Of a stretch of 16,426 bases of DNA, positions 16,221 through 16,426 are shown piece by piece. How positions within the stretch are numbered: the first letter of the stretch is position 1; every line of letters begins with the position of its first letter. The translations under genes were made by a program, and so were the position numbers. The notes under the pieces are model-generated. The model ran no database searches. It was not told the origin of the DNA and saw only the letters and a program-made list of their open reading frames with translations. This DNA is from Limnohabitans sp. Its GTDB lineage: Bacteria > Pseudomonadota > Gammaproteobacteria > Burkholderiales > Burkholderiaceae_C. The stretch spans positions 1-16,426 of the forward strand of contig SHXP01000022.1 of assembly GCA_009693225.1 (NCBI GenBank). Reading direction: 5' to 3'.

Positions 16221-16246
16221 AAGCCTGTTTGTCACTTTTAAGGCTT
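16221..16246. terminator. Weak hairpin between the transporter operon and pdxH
   Basis: AAGCCT (16221-16226) and AGGCTT (16241-16246) can form a 6-bp stem with a 14-nt loop. The only following Ts are part of the pdxH start region. The stem would also mask the AAGG ahead of the pdxH ATG, so it could affect pdxH initiation; the evidence for either role is slight. Confidence 0.2.
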
Positions 16247-16247
16247 T

Positions 16248-16426
16248 ATGAATACCCCGTCACTGACCGATATGCGCAAGAACTACCAGCAGGCCGAACT
16301 GCTGGAGTCGCAAGCCGCCGCACAACCTTTGCCACAGTTCACGCTGTGGCTGAACCAGGCGCTGTCTGCGCAAATCCCTGAAGCCAACGCCATGACGCTG
16401 GCCACCGTGGCGTCCGACCTGCGACC
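16248..16426 (+). CDS. pdxH: Pyridoxamine 5'-phosphate oxidase, N-terminal part (cut by window end)
   Basis: The first 59 codons of an open frame that runs off the window. The text [20 protein letters not shown], then [29 protein letters not shown], is characteristic of the start of PdxH, the FMN enzyme that oxidises pyridoxine or pyridoxamine 5'-phosphate to pyridoxal 5'-phosphate. Typical landmarks are the MRKxYxxAEL opening and the [11 protein letters not shown] strand; the FMN-binding residues lie beyond the window. The start at 16248 fits the usual PdxH N-terminus, with a modest AAGG four bases upstream. The gap to the transporter is 32 bp, so it may be co-transcribed by read-through, though the function is unrelated. 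Confidence 0.85.
   Translation, partial: MNTPSLTDMRKNYQQAELLESQAAAQPLPQFTLWLNQALSAQIPEANAMTLATVASDLR

Overview
The window looks like chromosomal DNA of a betaproteobacterium, probably Burkholderiales and Comamonadaceae-like. I base this on the character of EttA, RhlE, PdxH and tRNA-Val(GAC), and on the sugar-acid gene neighbourhood. The taxon is an inference; no rRNA or other decisive marker is present. Genes from about 6.2 kb onward are GC-rich and uniform. The stretches 1-700, 2.7-3.7 kb and 5.4-6.0 kb look more AT-rich and hold decayed or probably acquired sequence.

Left part (1-3660): a small HGGxSTG zinc-motif protein of the kind found on prophages and islands runs toward a tRNA-Val(GAC) gene on the minus strand. 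The tRNA has its own strong terminator, and a tandem 10-bp repeat lies just beyond it. Upstream of the tRNA is a wrecked membrane sulfatase gene (DUF3413/YejM-like). It seems to have lost its 5' end, has an in-frame TAG and frameshifts, and is split by a roughly 1.3-kb IS256-family element. That element's transposase is itself broken by a TAG and a 2-bp insertion.

Middle (3669-7947): ettA (ABC-F translation factor, minus strand) is intact. Between ettA and a divergent rhlE-type DEAD-box helicase gene lie about 600 bp with no intact gene. They hold a fragment of a type I restriction HsdR subunit, a possible antitoxin C-terminal fragment, and a good plus-strand terminator that serves no visible gene.

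Right part (8020-16215): a sugar-acid catabolic and transport locus. A D-2-hydroxyacid dehydrogenase gene (minus) is divergent from an IlvD/Edd-family, arabonate-dehydratase-like gene (plus). This converges on a DenD-like SDR dehydrogenase gene (minus), which is divergent from a complete CUT1 ABC importer operon (ATPase, Tat-exported binding protein, two permeases). I infer that the importer brings in a sugar or aldonate which the three enzymes oxidise, dehydrate or reduce. The substrate is not readable from sequence, and the window lacks a lactonase, kinase, aldolase or regulator that would complete a known pathway. The window ends in the first 59 codons of pdxH.

I did not find an obviously new defence or mobile system. 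The best candidates for something undescribed are the enzyme-transporter set at 8.0-16.2 kb and the remnant-bearing junctions around the tRNA and upstream of rhlE.
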